Positions 1 to 13,509 are shown, counted from the first letter of the stretch. The stretch is 64,000 nucleotides of DNA from Excoecaria cochinchinensis (GCA_947683425.1 CANTUQ010000060.1:1116001-1180000), one strand, 5' to 3'. Made by a program: numbers and translations. The notes: generated by a model not told the origin, from the letters alone.

Positions 1-546
1 TTCAATACTGGTTCTGTGGTTACTAGGATTTATTGTCTCCTTTTTGCTTTAACCTTCTTATAGCTGGTTAACATTTTCATTTTCTTCTTTTACTCTACTC
101 AACCAAGCATCCTTCCAGACTATATGGGGTCAGCCACATAAATCAGTTTCTCCATCCAACTTGATTTTGGGCTACACCTTCAGAAAAATTTGAAGCTTAT
201 TAGTCCTTTCTCACTACTTCCCCATTGTCATCCTGGGTCTCCCTTCCATTTGTTATCTGTCACAACGTCAACATGCTCGACTTTCTGTACTCCATTTTTT
301 TTTTATTATTATAGTACAATATGGGTCTTGGGTCCATCTGATCATCCAAAACTTGGTGCCTTTTTCCCCATTTCTCTATCATTTATATATTATTTGATTA
401 TGCAAACAAAAATTGAAAATCTAACATCACCGTCTTCTTTTAAAGGTTCACTTATAATTTTTGTTTCATGTGTTGTTTTAAGCTCTGATTTTGTATTAAT
501 TGCGGACTTGTCTCTATATTTATTTTATTATTATGAAATAAAATAG
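1..546. other. Intronic or upstream sequence of the ARM-repeat gene
   Basis: No exon can be supported here. The stretch is T-rich and ends in an acceptor-like AG at 545-546, directly before the first recognisable coding exon, so it is most likely an intron of the gene that follows. Around 100-215 there is wording (an ATGGGGTCAGCCACAT-like string) that resembles dispersed plant repeat sequence, but I could not define its borders. Confidence 0.5.
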
Positions 547-3500
547 GTTCAAAACTGGAAATCCTTGGTTAACCCATTGATTGACAAGATGTTTGCTGAG
601 CCAGCGAATGCGACTGTTTTACGGTTTTTGAGCTGCATAAGTGAACACCTAGCAGAGGCTGCAGATATAGTACTCTATCGTGTCCTGTTACAGATGAAGG
701 CACAGAAAGGGTCAGTGCTGATAGCTTTATGGTTTTTTTTATTATGTTTTATTTCTATGGATAGTTTATCTTTGCCTTTTTCTTCATATTTTGCTTCTTT
801 TATATTGAAATTTTTTGTTTGTTAAAATTTTCTAATTGCATCAATTAGATTCTATTTACTGTTTTATGCAGCCTTAATTTTGGGCTGTATGAGTAGGCTG
901 ATTCAATACAGATGCTCCCTTTGGAATATGTCTTATTCAACATCACATGCATAAATTTTTCGAACTTTGTTCTCCATATTTTAGCTAACAACTCGCAGGC
1001 TTAATTGCTTACTGATATTGCTTTATTTTAGAAGACATTCCAAGTGGATTTTACATTTATCAATGAAGAATTTAAAACAACAATTTATATGTTCGTGAAT
1101 TAGATAATATATTAGTACTGCAACACAATTATGTTTCAACTTGCTTTGTTTGGTAATTTTAGTTTTTGGAAAATTTAGAGTCTTGGTAAAGTACCATGGG
1201 GATGGATAGAGAATTTAATTGGCTGTAGATCATAAAGAAAGGATCTGAAATAAACTAAAGTGGAGGAGCTTTCTATATGTGGAGAACTGGTAACACATCT
1301 ATCAGGAAAGAGCTAAGCAAATTTTGCAGTTAGGTGCAGATTTCACATGTATTTTAGATTGTTGCTCAAGTGAAAATGCTGGAGGAGAAGCTTCCTACCA
1401 CTGATATGCAGTTACTGAGTAAGGTTATCTTATTGATTCCATGCTTCACCTTTGGGAAGCTTATCCCACTGGCACAATATAAATATACAAATAACTAAGC
1501 AATATTTTTATAGCATGGGTGGAAGTGGAAATCCTATTTAATTTTCTGTGTGTGCAACTTTTTCTGCTGCAATTAAACAGGAGTTTATTTAGTTTCAGGT
1601 CCATAAGGGATTTGTTATTTAGGATTCTCTTTTTTTAACTAACTCAGAGAATTAACTATGGTTTTGATCGCACTGTCTCCACAAAATATTTGCCTTTCCT
1701 CTTGCAGGATCAGTGAAGCCTTCTTGTCTCGGTGGGAGAGTGGATCCCACATGAGTGAGGACTTGGTAAAAATGCAGCAGTCTTTATTTGAGTGGCTTTG
1801 TCCATTACTTATAATTCGGCTACTTCCACTGAGAGTTTTTAATGACCTCAACCTGTGTACTATGTATGGTCAACCTAGCACTCAAGGCATTACTAGTGGT
1901 GTGTTTTTATAGCTCAATCTCTTTCTCTATCCTTTCTTTATTTTTGTAATTCAGAGTTCATTAATTCATTATATTGCTTCTTGATTAAAATATTTGATTT
2001 TCATAATACATATTTCTGTTTTACTGGTAGTTTATTGATAACTTTCAGTAATTATCTGAGCCAGTTTCAGAACATGGAGACATCAACATCATTGATGAGT
2101 GTGTCGCCGCATTCCTTCTACAGAGGTTAATCTTTAAGCATAAGCTTCTTCAACTTTCAGTTACATGAACAATTATCTGATGTTTCTGTTTTATTTATGT
2201 TATTCCAGGGCCTTTAGTAGGCATGAATTTGAAGATGTAAGGAAACTTGCTGCCGAGTTATGTGGCCGCATTCATCCAAAGGTACCTAGATAGGAACATC
2301 GCCTCAGCTCATTTTCTGTCAGTGCTTCTTATCTGAACTTTTGTGGGAACCAATTAATATTTATTCTGGCATTTCAAGCATCTGTGGTTTAAGCTTGTAT
2401 AAATGCTAAGGTGTATATTTCTGCTCCTTTAACTACTATGTTAAAAAAGTTTTTGCAATTTACTTTTTTATGCACAGCTCAAAAGTTTCACGGATAATCT
2501 AGTTTGTGAACTACAATATTATTTGAATGCAAGGTTTACACAAGTGCAGAAAGAAAATTTTCATCTTTTTACTGTAAGATAGGTTTATGGGTCTATTTTA
2601 ATATTCTAGATTCCCTTTTGGAAAGAACTTCTAGATTCTTTGGCTATGTTGAAAAGTGGTCTTGCTGGGCTAGAATGAGCTTGGGTGTTATTCCCTGGAC
2701 AGTTAGATACATGCTAGTTCCATGGAAACTTCGTAACAATTTGTAACTGAACCATATTTTATATCCATAATGATCTAATGCTTGGTGATCTAATATGCGC
2801 TGGATATAAACAGATTAGAGTTAGAAGGGTATATAGGTGTGTGTATAACTTTAGTCAGCAATTGCCTTAGAACATTTTGAACAAACATACACAAAAGCAA
2901 GAGCTTAAAGAAAGCAATACTATTTCTTGAACTCTAAAAATAACAAAACTATGTAGGTATTAATTAACTAATGATTATTTCCCTTTCTTTTTGGGAAGAA
3001 ACTAATAACTAAATATATACTAGGATTAGGAATTCCGATCTAAGAAAATTCTATACCAATACTAACTAGGGTACACAATAGTGATAATAAAATTCCTAAA
3101 AGAATAATTATCTAAAAATCCCAGTTTCCTAATAAACTAAACTTCCTCAATAATAAATGTATATGCAAATCTGAATAAAGAATGTTAATTTCAGATTAGG
3201 AGTAAACCAACCTAAGCGTTGTTTTCCTGGTCTGCATCAAGAATATTTCGGTCTTCAGTTTTGCATTTTCTTTCTTTTTGTGTTTATTCATCTTTTGTCT
3301 ATTCTCATAGAAAGTTTTAACCATTTACTTTGATACTGCAGATGCTCTTTCCAGTTGTTTCCTCTGTATTAGAATGTGCGGCAAACTTTCATGAGATATT
3401 GCAAATTAAAGCTTGTCTCTTTTCCATATGCACTTCTCTTGTGGTAAATGTATTCTGTGTCAATATCTTATAGTGCAGTCTCATGCATCAGAGGCTTTTA

Positions 3501-4776
3501 ATTTTCTACATCTGTTCTAGTTTGAAGCATCTAATTTCAAGTAAGTTCCAGCTAATCTGAACTCCAATCTTGGTTTATAGGTTAGGTGCTGGGATTCAGT
3601 TTCTCATCCTCTTATTCTTCAAATACAAAAAACAATAGAAGTAATTCTGCTGTGGCCATCTTTAGATGGGGATGAAGGTAAAGATTCCCATTCTTGCTGA
3701 TCCCATTAGCATGGTTCAAGGTTAATGGCTGTAAATTTCTTTATGCATTTTCAGTTTCCAAAGCACAGCATGGTTGCATTGACTGCCTTGCGTTGATGAT
3801 ATGTGCTGAACTTGAAGGTACCCAATCATTTCAGGACTCTTTAGAGTTTTAAGTATTTTCAGGAAGACCTGTGGTTCTGTTCAGTATCTTAACTCTCACT
3901 TTGATTATTTATGTTACTGATGGGGACACATTAACCTCTTTGGCTCGAAATGCAGGAGATGATGCATTGGGAAACTCAACTCTTATTTATGTGATCCATC
4001 AACTGATAAATGATTACAATGAACTTTCTGTCTCGACATCAAATAGTGAAAACCAAGAATTTGAGGCGCCATTTCCTTGTTCTTTTCGTCTTTGTATGGC
4101 CAATGCTCTCATAAGTGCGTGCCAGAAAATCTCAGACTCTGCCAAGCAAACCTTTGCTCAAAGAACTTTTCCAAAGCTGATCTCTTCTGTTGAGGTATAT
4201 TAGCTTATTGTTTAACTAACATCGCTCAGAAGTTACAGCACAAAAAACCTAGCAAGTAAAATAAAATAAAGCTGTCCCTTTAATCTGTCAGTCCATTGTG
4301 CAGATGGTAACACATGTAGAGATTAGAGCCGCTTGCATACAGGTTTTGTTTTCAGCCGTCTACCATCTAAAGTGTGCAGTCCTTCCGTATGCAGCTGACC
4401 TTTTCCAGCTCTCACTGAAATTTCTTCGAAAGGGATCTGACAAGGTATTGAACCTCATTTTCAAATAGTTGAGTTAAACTCTCATTTCTTTATTAACAAA
4501 AAGTGGGAAATGTTGTCTTGTATTCTTCAGAATTTGCCCTACATTCTGACCCTATCATTGGCTTTCATTGTCCTTTAGGAAAGGATGGCCAGTGCGAAGC
4601 TAATGACATCACTTATGGCAAGTGGAGGACCAATTTTGCAGAGCATATCAGGAGGATTGCTGGAAGCAAGACAAGTTCTCCCAAGCATATCTTCTTCAGA
4701 TCCCTCTCCGGATTTGCGAGGGGTATGCAAAAAGTTACTGGCATGCATAACTTATTCCCAAGTCCCAAGACACTAG
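547..4776 (+). CDS. ARM-repeat superfamily protein, 3' part (N-terminus outside the window)
   Basis: Ten exons can be joined in one frame: 547-710, 1708-1898, 2071-2125, 2209-2281, 3342-3443, 3581-3677, 3755-3817, 3956-4194, 4304-4444 and 4579-4776 (TAG). All junctions are GT-AG and phases are consistent, giving 440 C-terminal residues. The product is helix-rich and leucine/alanine-rich, without catalytic motifs, with segments such as RKLAAELCGRIHPK and RAACIQVLFSAVYHLKCAVLP, which is typical of ARM/HEAT solenoids. From memory it resembles Arabidopsis At3g57570, an ARM-repeat protein of about 1,100 residues with no assigned molecular role. That identity is supported by the neighbours, since DREB2F and ADSS lie close to At3g57570 in Arabidopsis. 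The 5' exons lie before the window. Exact ARM repeat boundaries cannot be set by eye, and a partner or cargo cannot be inferred. Confidence 0.8.
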
Positions 4777-5243
4777 GTAGCCTGACTTGCAAAGAAGACT
4801 TTTAACCAATTTTTGCGTCAGTTCAAAATTTGATTAGCATTTTTACTTGGTGAAATACCATTGTTAATGACACTTCTGTAATAGCAGACAAACTTTAATA
4901 CAACAGGGTTATAAATGGTGCAATTATCCCGAGATTGTGTCGGGTTAATTTTGCAGTTGATGACCGTGTTGGTATCTGTACAGTTGCTGTTTTATATAAA
5001 TTGCAGATTACTGAGAAATACTTGTAAAACTTCCTGAAATCATTCATGAAGAATTGCTTTCTTTTGAGATTCTTGGCGAGGAAAAGGAAAAATGCATCTT
5101 CAATATGTACTTGTCTCGTTTATTTTATTGAACCTTATATTTCAACAGGAACGGACCCGGTGGCCCTTGGAGGGGCAACCGCCCTCCAACATCGCTTGAA
5201 ATTAAAATTGTCTCTAAGATGCACTAAAGAGGTGAGATAGAAT
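4777..5243. other. 3' untranslated and intergenic sequence after the ARM gene
   Basis: About 470 bp between the ARM stop codon and the hAT-like element, AT-rich, probably holding the 3' untranslated region. The last nine bases (5235-5243, AGATAGAAT) contain the left copy of the 8-bp target-site duplication of the element. Confidence 0.5.
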
Positions 5244-5886
5244 TTGGGGTGTACATAGTTCCATTATTTACAAATTTTCGTATTGTATTGAAATTTCGAT
5301 TTTTGTAAATTTTGGTACAGTTCGGTTCTTATTAATTTCGGTACAGTTTAGTACGGTTCTTATAATTTTTAGTACAATTCAGTTTAATTTTTCGATTCTT
5401 TCGGTACAAAATAAAACAAGACAATACAATACAATATTTCGGATAATTCAATATTTTTAAAAATTTACAATATAAATATACACAATAATAAATACAAATA
5501 TAATTAAAATATTTTAACAAGTACGTATAATTTTATATTCAATTTTAATAAAATCTTTCAATTTATCACTCTCTTTTATGAAAAGAAAATATTTTCTAAC
5601 AATAGTCACTCTAAATGAAATTTTAAATTCAGAACAAATTGTTTCAATAAATTTCTTAAAATCCTCATATTCAATAAAATTAAATGGTAATTCATCCCCA
5701 ATGATCATCCTAATTAAATTTTATGTACAAGATTATTGATCAAATTTTAAACTACCTAATGACGTACTATTAATGAATCCCATAAAATTCAAAATTGTGT
5801 GTGATAGAAAAAATTGTAGGGCTGTACACGATTTCGAGACAGAAAAGGAAGAGACATGTACAATTTAGATTTTATTTTATTTTTTT

Positions 5887-5888
<2 letters not shown>

Positions 5889-5918
<30 letters not shown>
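5889..5918. repeat. (TA)n microsatellite
   Basis: About 15 uninterrupted TA units inside the hAT-like element. Confidence 0.9.
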
Positions 5919-5921
<3 letters not shown>

Positions 5922-6189
5922 AAATAAAATATAAAACCGGTCGGATTCCCTACAAAGATTTCAATTTCCTCCAAATATTTTAATTCCCTCAAAAACTTAA
6001 AATAAAAAATATTTCTACTAAAATTTTTCAAATTTTATTCTTAATTCACTCTAAAAAAAATTAATTAATAAGATAATTATATACTCATATAATTATATTA
6101 TATATTAATTAATAAAATTGTATTAATATAATTATTGTATATAAATATGTTATTAAAATACATTTTCAGTTACTCACATAAATATTATG

Positions 6190-7320
6190 CTAAATAGAGA
6201 TGACTATTAGTTGAGTAACGCTAAAAATAAAAGAAATTAAAATTTTATTATAAATAATTATATATAATTTTTTTTAATTTACATATTCATATACGCATTA
6301 TGATAAAAATAAATGAATATTAGTTGACTGACACTAGAAGCAAATGAAATTAATTGATAAAGTGATTATATAATAAAATATTCAGTTGTATATAATTACA
6401 TTATTAAAATAAAATTATCAATTATTCAAATATTTTATTGTGTAAAAAATAGATAAGTACTAATTGAGTGTCACTAAATATAAATAAAATTAATTGATAA
6501 CGTAATTATATATACAGTTTCGGCTGATTATATGGTTAGTATCTATCCACATATATTATTTTGACTCAGTTATTATACTCAATTTTATTAAATTTGGCTT
6601 AACAGTTAAAAGATTATTAATTAATATTATATTCAATAGCTATAAGGATGAATGTAAAAGTAGTATTAAAAGTAAATAAAATTAATTGGTAAAATGATTG
6701 TGTATATAAATATTTGTACAAAAAAAAATTAAGTAGTGGTTGAGTGACATTAAAATTAAATTAAATTAAACATGAATTAGAAAAATTTAATTATATATAA
6801 TTAAATTATTAAGTTACAACTCAAGTATTAGTTGAGTGATAGTAAAAACAAATGAAATTAATTGATAAAATGATTATATATTTATATAATTTCATGAATT
6901 GAATTGGTAAATTTCATTATATATAATAATTATATATAATTATATTTTTAATTTATATACTCAATTACTCATATAGGTATTGTACAAAAAATATATGAAT
7001 ACTAATTGAGTGATATTGAGAATAAATTAAGTTAACTAGTACGTTATATTAATTAGTAAAATTTAATTATACATAATTAAATTATTAACTTATAATAGAT
7101 AAATATTAGTTAAGTGATATTAAAATTAAATAAAATTAATTGGTAAAGTAATTATATACTCATATAATTACATTAATTAGTAAAATTTCATTGATATAAT
7201 AATTATATTTGTGTGTGTATATAAATATTTGTACAAAATGAAAAATTATGTAGTAGTTGAGTGACAGTAAAGGTAAATTAAATTAAATACAAATTATTTT
7301 AGTTGCACATTCACATAAAT
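6190..7320. repeat. Degenerate tandem array inside the hAT-like element
   Basis: A core close to TTGAGTGACACTAAAA followed by an AAATTAATTGATAAA-type stretch and an ATTATATA run recurs at about 6211, 6324, 6464, 6740, 6832, 7006, 7110 and 7257, with a partial copy near 6655. Spacing is mostly 95-175 bp; copies differ by substitutions and indels. The array fills most of the element's interior and has no coding content. Confidence 0.7.
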
Positions 7321-7767
7321 ATGATAATTAAATTTATCTTATTAATAATCAAAATATTTATTTTAATTTATTAACTATTTATTATATTAATTTCGTACAT
7401 TAAAATATTTAATACAAATAATTATGAAAGTTTCAAAAAAATACAAATAATTATGAAGTTAAATTTATATAATAACTATATAATAGAAATTATAAATAAT
7501 ATTTATATATAAATTACTAGTATTATATAAAATAATTAATAAATATCGGTTATTTCGGTCTAATTCAGATTATAACAGTTAGGTACGGTTTAATACGGTT
7601 CCCGATTCGATTCCAGTACAATTCGGTTCTAGTCAAAAAGTTAACAGTATAATTCGATTCAGTTCTTGTCAAAAAAATCAACGATACAATTCGGTTCTGG
7701 ATATTTTTGTTCGGTATTTTGGTTCGGTACAGAAAGATTAAGAATCGTATACACCCTTAGATAGAAT

Positions 7768-8959
7768 GTAAGATATCTCTTCTTTTATAATAAGAAATTT
7801 CATAATGAAATATTAAAAATTAATCACTTTTAAATATTAAAAAGAAAGCGTTTTGTTTGTAAAAATATGAATTTAAATTAGTCGAATTAAAATTTAATTT
7901 CATATGTAATTATTCAATTTTTGTCCGAGTAGTGTTGTGATCATTATTTTTCTATTTCTAATAATAAAGTAATTTAAATATAATTTTGTAATTATAAAGT
8001 CAAAAATATCAAAAAAATATTATTTCGATCACTTGGCGTGTGCATTAACATTATACATTTTTCATTTGCAATTCTTACTTTGCTTGAACTGGGTTTCTTG
8101 TACTTTAAATGTACAATTTTACCTTTTTTCATAGTTTTGAGATTGTGCTTTGAATGCATAATTTTACTTTTTTTCATACTTTTGATATTAGTTGAATTTT
8201 AATTTTTCACATGCTAGTTGACCAAAATTATATTTTTCTTACATTTTTTATTTTATTGTTAGAAATTTTTTTTTAAGTTGTTTTATTTCTACAAATCAAA
8301 AAATAGCAACTAAAATATTACTTTGACGAAAATTGAGTAATAAAAAAAGTCTCGACGATATATTTCAAAATATTGGTTATAGGTCTGCCTAGATTATTTA
8401 TGATTTGTATAAGAGATACTTAAATAGAATTTCTTAATAACAATAATGATAATATAAGAGATTATCATGCAATGACAGGGTAGAATATAATGACTCCCAC
8501 GTCCCATCCCACGTCTCACCATTTCTAAGTAAATATAACTATTTTTTAAGATTATATAAAACTATAATTGAGCAAGGTACTTAATAATTGAAGCATGTGA
8601 CTAAATTTAAAACATCCTTTTAGATTCTCTATCACATAATGTCCAATCAACTAATTAAACTAACAGATATGATTGGAAATAAAGTGAAAAAAAAAGAAAT
8701 TAAAAAGGTAAATTATTTAGTAATGACTGAAAAATAAAGTGTAATAAATATGTCTCTCTCTTTATATTCTATTTTTCATGTCATTATTATTGTTATTATT
8801 ATTTTAATAAAAAAATTAATTAAGTATTTATTGATTTTGTAAAGTCAAATTTTTTACAAAAATGGTTTTCGCATAATTTTCGGCCCCGATTAAATAAGGA
8901 CAGTTTCTATTGCTTTGGTTTTTTTATACGATCTTGCTGTACAGTTATTTTAATTTTTA
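7768..8959. other. AT-rich intergenic sequence
   Basis: No gene, RNA or defined repeat is visible. The stretch is strongly AT-rich with homopolymer runs. Confidence 0.5.
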
Positions 8960-9752
8960 AGTATAGATCTTCTTTGAGGTTTGTGAGGGGTAATGTCTCT
9001 GATTTTCGATCTTGGGTTCAGCTTATTTCTAGTTGTTTTGATGCTGATAATTGTGATTTAGCTATTACTATTTGTTGGGTTATTTGGAATAGGAATGAGT
9101 TGATTTGGCAGGGTTAAAGTTTTTTGTCAAGTTCTGTTTTGCATTCTGCTTCTTCTATTCTTCGGGACTGACAGTTAGCTAGAAAACCCGAAATTGAATA
9201 TATGTCCAGATCCGTTCCTCTTCCTCCTTCGTGGTCTCCTCCTCCTGAAGGATGGATTAAGATAAATACAGATGCTGCAATCTTCTCGCATCTTCAATCT
9301 GCAGGCTTGGCGTTTGTGATCCGTGATCATCTTCAGAATTTTATAGCTGCTGGTAGTATTTGTATGGCTGGTATTTTGGATCCTACTCATGCTGAAGCTA
9401 TGGCGATTAGAGAAGCCCTTAGCTGGTTGAAGTCTTCTATCTACTAGGAGGCCATTATAGAAACAGATTCCCAGATTGCTCTTGCTGCTTTGGAGACTAA
9501 GTTTTACATTTGTTCTGATTTTGACAATATTATTTATGATTGTAAGATTTTAAATAATTTTTCTTTTAATATTCAATTTGGATATGTCAAAAATCTTGCG
9601 AATATAGCAGCGCACAATTTTGCGTGTGTTACTTATTTTTTGTCAGGTCTTGTTATTTGAAATTTAGTTCCCCACTTTGTATTAGTCATGCTTTGCTAGT
9701 TGATTTTTCTCAATGAAGCTATATTTTTTTATAAATAAATAAAAAAAAAAAA
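8960..9752 (+). pseudogene. LINE remnant: zf-RVT tail, RNase H-like domain and poly(A)
   Basis: Translated fragments first show the WVIWNRNELIW motif typical of the region after reverse transcriptase in plant LINEs (about 9075-9113, followed by a stop). An RNase H-like stretch follows: INTDAAI with the first catalytic Asp (about 9262), HAEAMAIREALSWL with the Glu, a stop codon (TAG, 9445-9447), then IETDSQIALAAL with another Asp and an ANIAAHNFA block. The sequence ends in an A-rich tail at about 9731-9752. Stops and truncation mean it is dead. A 5' truncated copy ending in poly(A) is normal for target-primed insertion; I could not find a convincing target-site duplication. Confidence 0.75.
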
Positions 9753-10012
9753 GTTAAAACGGCGATTGGTCCATTTCATGACCTCTGTACTGTCTGTCCC
9801 ATACACATACTGTAAACAATATATAAAGAAAAAAAATTATAATTATCATAAAATAAAATGATAAATAAGAAAATAGAAAAATCCAGTAATGCAAATTACC
9901 GACATCACCAATCTTTATATCAGAAAGAGAAAGAAATAATAATCAGCTCTCACAATTCTCAAAACCTAAATATCCCAACTAACAGACAACCCACCGAATA
10001 TCAATCAGTCAA

Positions 10013-10213
10013 ATGCTGCAATTATTCTTTGCGGTGGCCTTCTCGGCGGTGCCCTTGACCCTCTACATTCCGCCGATTCGGTCTTTCAATTTCTTCGTTG
10101 AGACTTTAGAGGAATTGCTCCGCCAAAGTACCTCATATACTTTTAGGGTTTATCCTCAGCTACGCCTCGCTATCTCTCGAATTTTCTCCAATATCTTTCG
10201 CTTATCCAGGTAG
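10013..10213 (+). CDS. Possible small hydrophobic-N-terminus protein, 66 aa
   Basis: A short open frame with an ATG at 10013 and TAG at 10211-10213. The first 22 residues (MLQLFFAVAFSAVPLTLYIP) are hydrophobic and could be a signal anchor. The rest is amphipathic and ends basic (RLAISRIFSNIFRLSR). GC content rises locally, and the frame sits in a leader-like context. It resembles small uncharacterised proteins I recall from other plants, but I cannot name a family. An overlapping frame at 9858-10058 looks like untranslated leader. The AGGTAGAA at the stop could also be a splice donor, in which case the C-terminus would differ. Function unknown. Confidence 0.45.
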   Translation: MLQLFFAVAFSAVPLTLYIPPIRSFNFFVETLEELLRQSTSYTFRVYPQLRLAISRIFSNIFRLSR

Positions 10214-10898
10214 AATCAGCTTCCTCGGTTGTGATTTTGTTGTTATGCAATTTTATGTTCGAATAATTTCGCTGAAGCCCTTTTAATCCTTTTTATCACA
10301 GGGGGTTTGTGTTTTAATCTTTTTTTTTTTTTTTTCTTGGTCCCTGTCCTGCTGAGTTTAATCCAGAGATTGATTGGATTTTGTTGTACATGGATGTATT
10401 TACCGTTATTAGAATTAACTTATTGCTTGTATACGTTTTGTATCAACTGAGTATGCCAATTTGAATTTTGTTCTCCAATTTTTCCATTAATTTGGGATTT
10501 GGCTGCGATTAGTTTTGGAATTGAACAGAGGAGATTTTTAATTCAGGTCTCGGGTTATCTTAAAAGTCAATATTGTGTGTATATAATTTTTTACAATTGA
10601 CATAATTGTGATTTTATTTTGAAGCTTTGCTTCACCATTCTATTGCATATCTGAGTCTGTATTCTTTCATGATTAATCTCTCAAATCCATTGAATTCAAT
10701 TTTAGTATAGATTTGGGATTTGATTGGATTCCCCCTTACAGTTGCAATTTAATCAGGAACTTTTTAGAATCATTTATTTATTTTGCAGTAGATTGGATTT
10801 AGGTATATAATTTGGGATAGATATGGGATATTTCCTCCAATGGCGTAGAATTTCAATTCTAACTCAGAAATTTTGCAGCACAATGCCATGTGGGGGTT

Positions 10899-11002
10899 AG
10901 GGTAGATTGGCTTTTCACTTTTATGTCTACATTGAAATGATTTACCAGAAAGGGTAGATTGGCTTTTCACTTTTATGTCTACATTGAAATGATTTACCAG
11001 AA
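10899..11002. repeat. Perfect tandem duplication of a 52-bp unit
   Basis: Bases 10899-10950 and 10951-11002 are identical over all 52 positions (unit begins AGGGTAGATTGGCTTTTCAC and ends TTTACCAGAA). Perfect identity implies a recent event. Confidence 0.95.
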
Positions 11003-13509
11003 AAATCAAACTCTGGTATTAGTTAGAAGAAACTGCCTGTAAATTAAAGTTTTTTTTTTTTTTTTTTGCACTGTGAATTCAGAAATCTTTGCTGGTTTTG
11101 TTTTTGGACAAATTTCTCAACCTTTGGTGTCACTTAGCTGAAATTTGATAATAATATCAGTAGTTAGAAATTGGATCCAATAGTGATTTAAGCATTTTGA
11201 CATGTGACAAAGTTTGGGAAATTATTGATTAAGATAGTTGTGTCTATATTCATAGATAAGATGACTACAGAGGACAAATTGGAGTTTATTTTTATTGATG
11301 CCATTTGGCAACAAAACACATAATTTGTCTCTTAACTCATGGATTTTGCCATTTATTTATGTTTGTGAAACTATAATATATATTCTAGTCATTTTCTATT
11401 TTGTTTTTCTGCCATAGTTGACTGTAGGGTATATATTAAACTTGAAACATGACATTAGCAAATGCTTCTTTGATAAGGTTTTGAGAGAAAAGAAATGTTT
11501 TAAGTGATGCTTCCATACTTTTGCATTATATATGAAACATTTTGGTAATGTATTTTAAGGCCCGACGTGTGGAATCCGTAATTGCTAGAAATTGACATGG
11601 ACTGATGACCAAGACTTGTTGGATTCAATTAGTCACCATTATCAATATTTAGACACCCTCTTACCAATTGTTTGCTACCTGGCAATGGAAGTTAATAAAT
11701 ATGCTATTGATCAAAGAGAGGTAAAATAACGTTGTGAAAAGTGAATCTATTTGCCATTTTTGTATAGAGAAATCATTTAGAGTTTCATCGTTATTAGAAC
11801 ATGTTAAGAATGAGCACTCTCCGACTAAATTATACTATATTCAATTTTAATTAATAAAAAAAACAAATGTATACAAATAAGTTCTACGCAAATATCAAAA
11901 GATTTATATTTCAATTTTTTGAAATAAAAATGTAAAAATATTAATAAATCAGAGAAGCATAAAATGAAGAACAATAAATAAAAATATTTAAATTTATATC
12001 AATTTGAAAATTATTATAATGAGATTTGAAAAAATGATAAATACATAGAAAGTTGAAAATCTAAAAATTAAAATTAAGAGAAGAAAAAGGGGAATAGACT
12101 GCAACTGGTAGTAGCTTTAAATTCAAATGGAGAGATAAAAGATTTTGAAATCCAAGAAAAAAAGAGGCTAAAGTTTTGTGAGAAAATACAAAAAAAAATT
12201 TCATTATTATTGTTTAGTTACCCTAAGTGAAACGCAATAAAAAAAAAATTAATAATTGAAGAAGAGAAGTTAGAATTTTATTTTATTTATACTCATTTCT
12301 CTCCATTAAAAAAAATGAAAGTGAGGTTATATAATAAATTAATTACTTCCATTTACCTCATTTTAGTTTTTAAAAAAATATATTATATTATATTATAATT
12401 AAATTTTCTAGATCTATAATTTATAATTTTTTTTGGTTACAAAAGATGACTAAAAGATATAATTTAAAGTTTCATGCAGTTTTAATTGAGTATCAGCCAC
12501 GGGACTAACTTATAATGATTTATTTCATTTTACTTTAATTTTTTTTCTTTTGTTTATTGTCTAAATAATAATAATAAAAAGTAAATGTAACTAAATTTAT
12601 CCTGTCCTCAGTCTCCAACCAGACAAAGGCAAAGTGGGGGATTTTTTTTGTACGTATAGTTATATTATGGGGTTGGGATGAAATTTAGGTGCCTTTGATC
12701 AGATCATTGCAGTTCCAATTCCAACCGTTCATTTTGAAAGCTATATATTTAATATAATTACTTATTTCAATATCATAATTTTTGTCTTTTTTTGGGGGGA
12801 AAAAACACAATCTTAAAGTTAATTTTCTGTTTTATTCATTTCATCACGTTTTTAATGATGAAATGGATTAACATATTTTGCTAAAATGACATTTTTTGTT
12901 TTTTTCAACCTAAAATTAAAGATTGAAAACAAAAAAGAAAACATACCTAACTGTACAGTCAATGAATTAGAATTTATGTAAATTCTTAATTTTCACAATC
13001 CTTCAAATTATATTGTTTGTTAGTTCAATATTTATAAAAAAAATTATAGTGTTACGGAAATGTTAAATACTTTTTTTTTTTTTTAACATTTTCTATTTAT
13101 TGCATGATACAATTCGAATTTATGCCTTTGGTACCCACTACTTAAATACATTTATAAAATTAATTATTATTTAGTTAAAAATAACATCTGCACTCTTTAT
13201 TATATATAAAATTTAATTTTCAATTTCTTATATTATATTAGAGGATAATTTCTATTTATAAATTATATAATATATTTTATTAATTAAAATTTACCACTAA
13301 TGTTAGATATATTCAATTAAATACATCAATGATTTAATCAAGTTCGAATATTTATATAGTTATTCAAATTTGAGTAACGGGTACTGCATCCCTTACCATT
13401 TCTAATTATTTTTTAATAAAAAAAAGAGTAGGAGTTCGAACTCGAGATCTCTCGTCATATTTGCAATTAATTTTAACACTAGAATTTCACTTTAGAAACC
13501 TCTAATTTT

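Larger units (their letters stand above)
5244..7759. mobile_element. Non-autonomous hAT-like DNA transposon, 2.5 kb, with 8-bp target-site duplication
   Basis: The ends are inverted: the left begins TTGGGGTGTACA and the reverse complement of the right begins TAAGGGTGTATAC. Both sides are flanked by the same 8 bases, GATAGAAT (5236-5243 and 7760-7767). An 8-bp duplication with a short GGGTGTA-type terminus is the hallmark of plant hAT elements. The subterminal zones, about 5290-5420 and 7550-7735, are dense in GGTACGGTT/TTCGGTAC-like words, as expected for transposase-binding repeats. No transposase reading frame is present; the interior is very AT-rich and repetitive. It must have been mobilised by a transposase encoded elsewhere. 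Strand is undefined. Confidence 0.85.

Noticed and set aside
100..215. Dispersed-repeat-like string in the first intron
   Set aside because: It resembles sequence common in plant repeats, but no ends, tail or duplication were found, so no element was called.
190..546. 118-codon frame near the window start
   Set aside because: T-rich composition, no family features, and an acceptor AG at its end show it is intron sequence before the first ARM exon.
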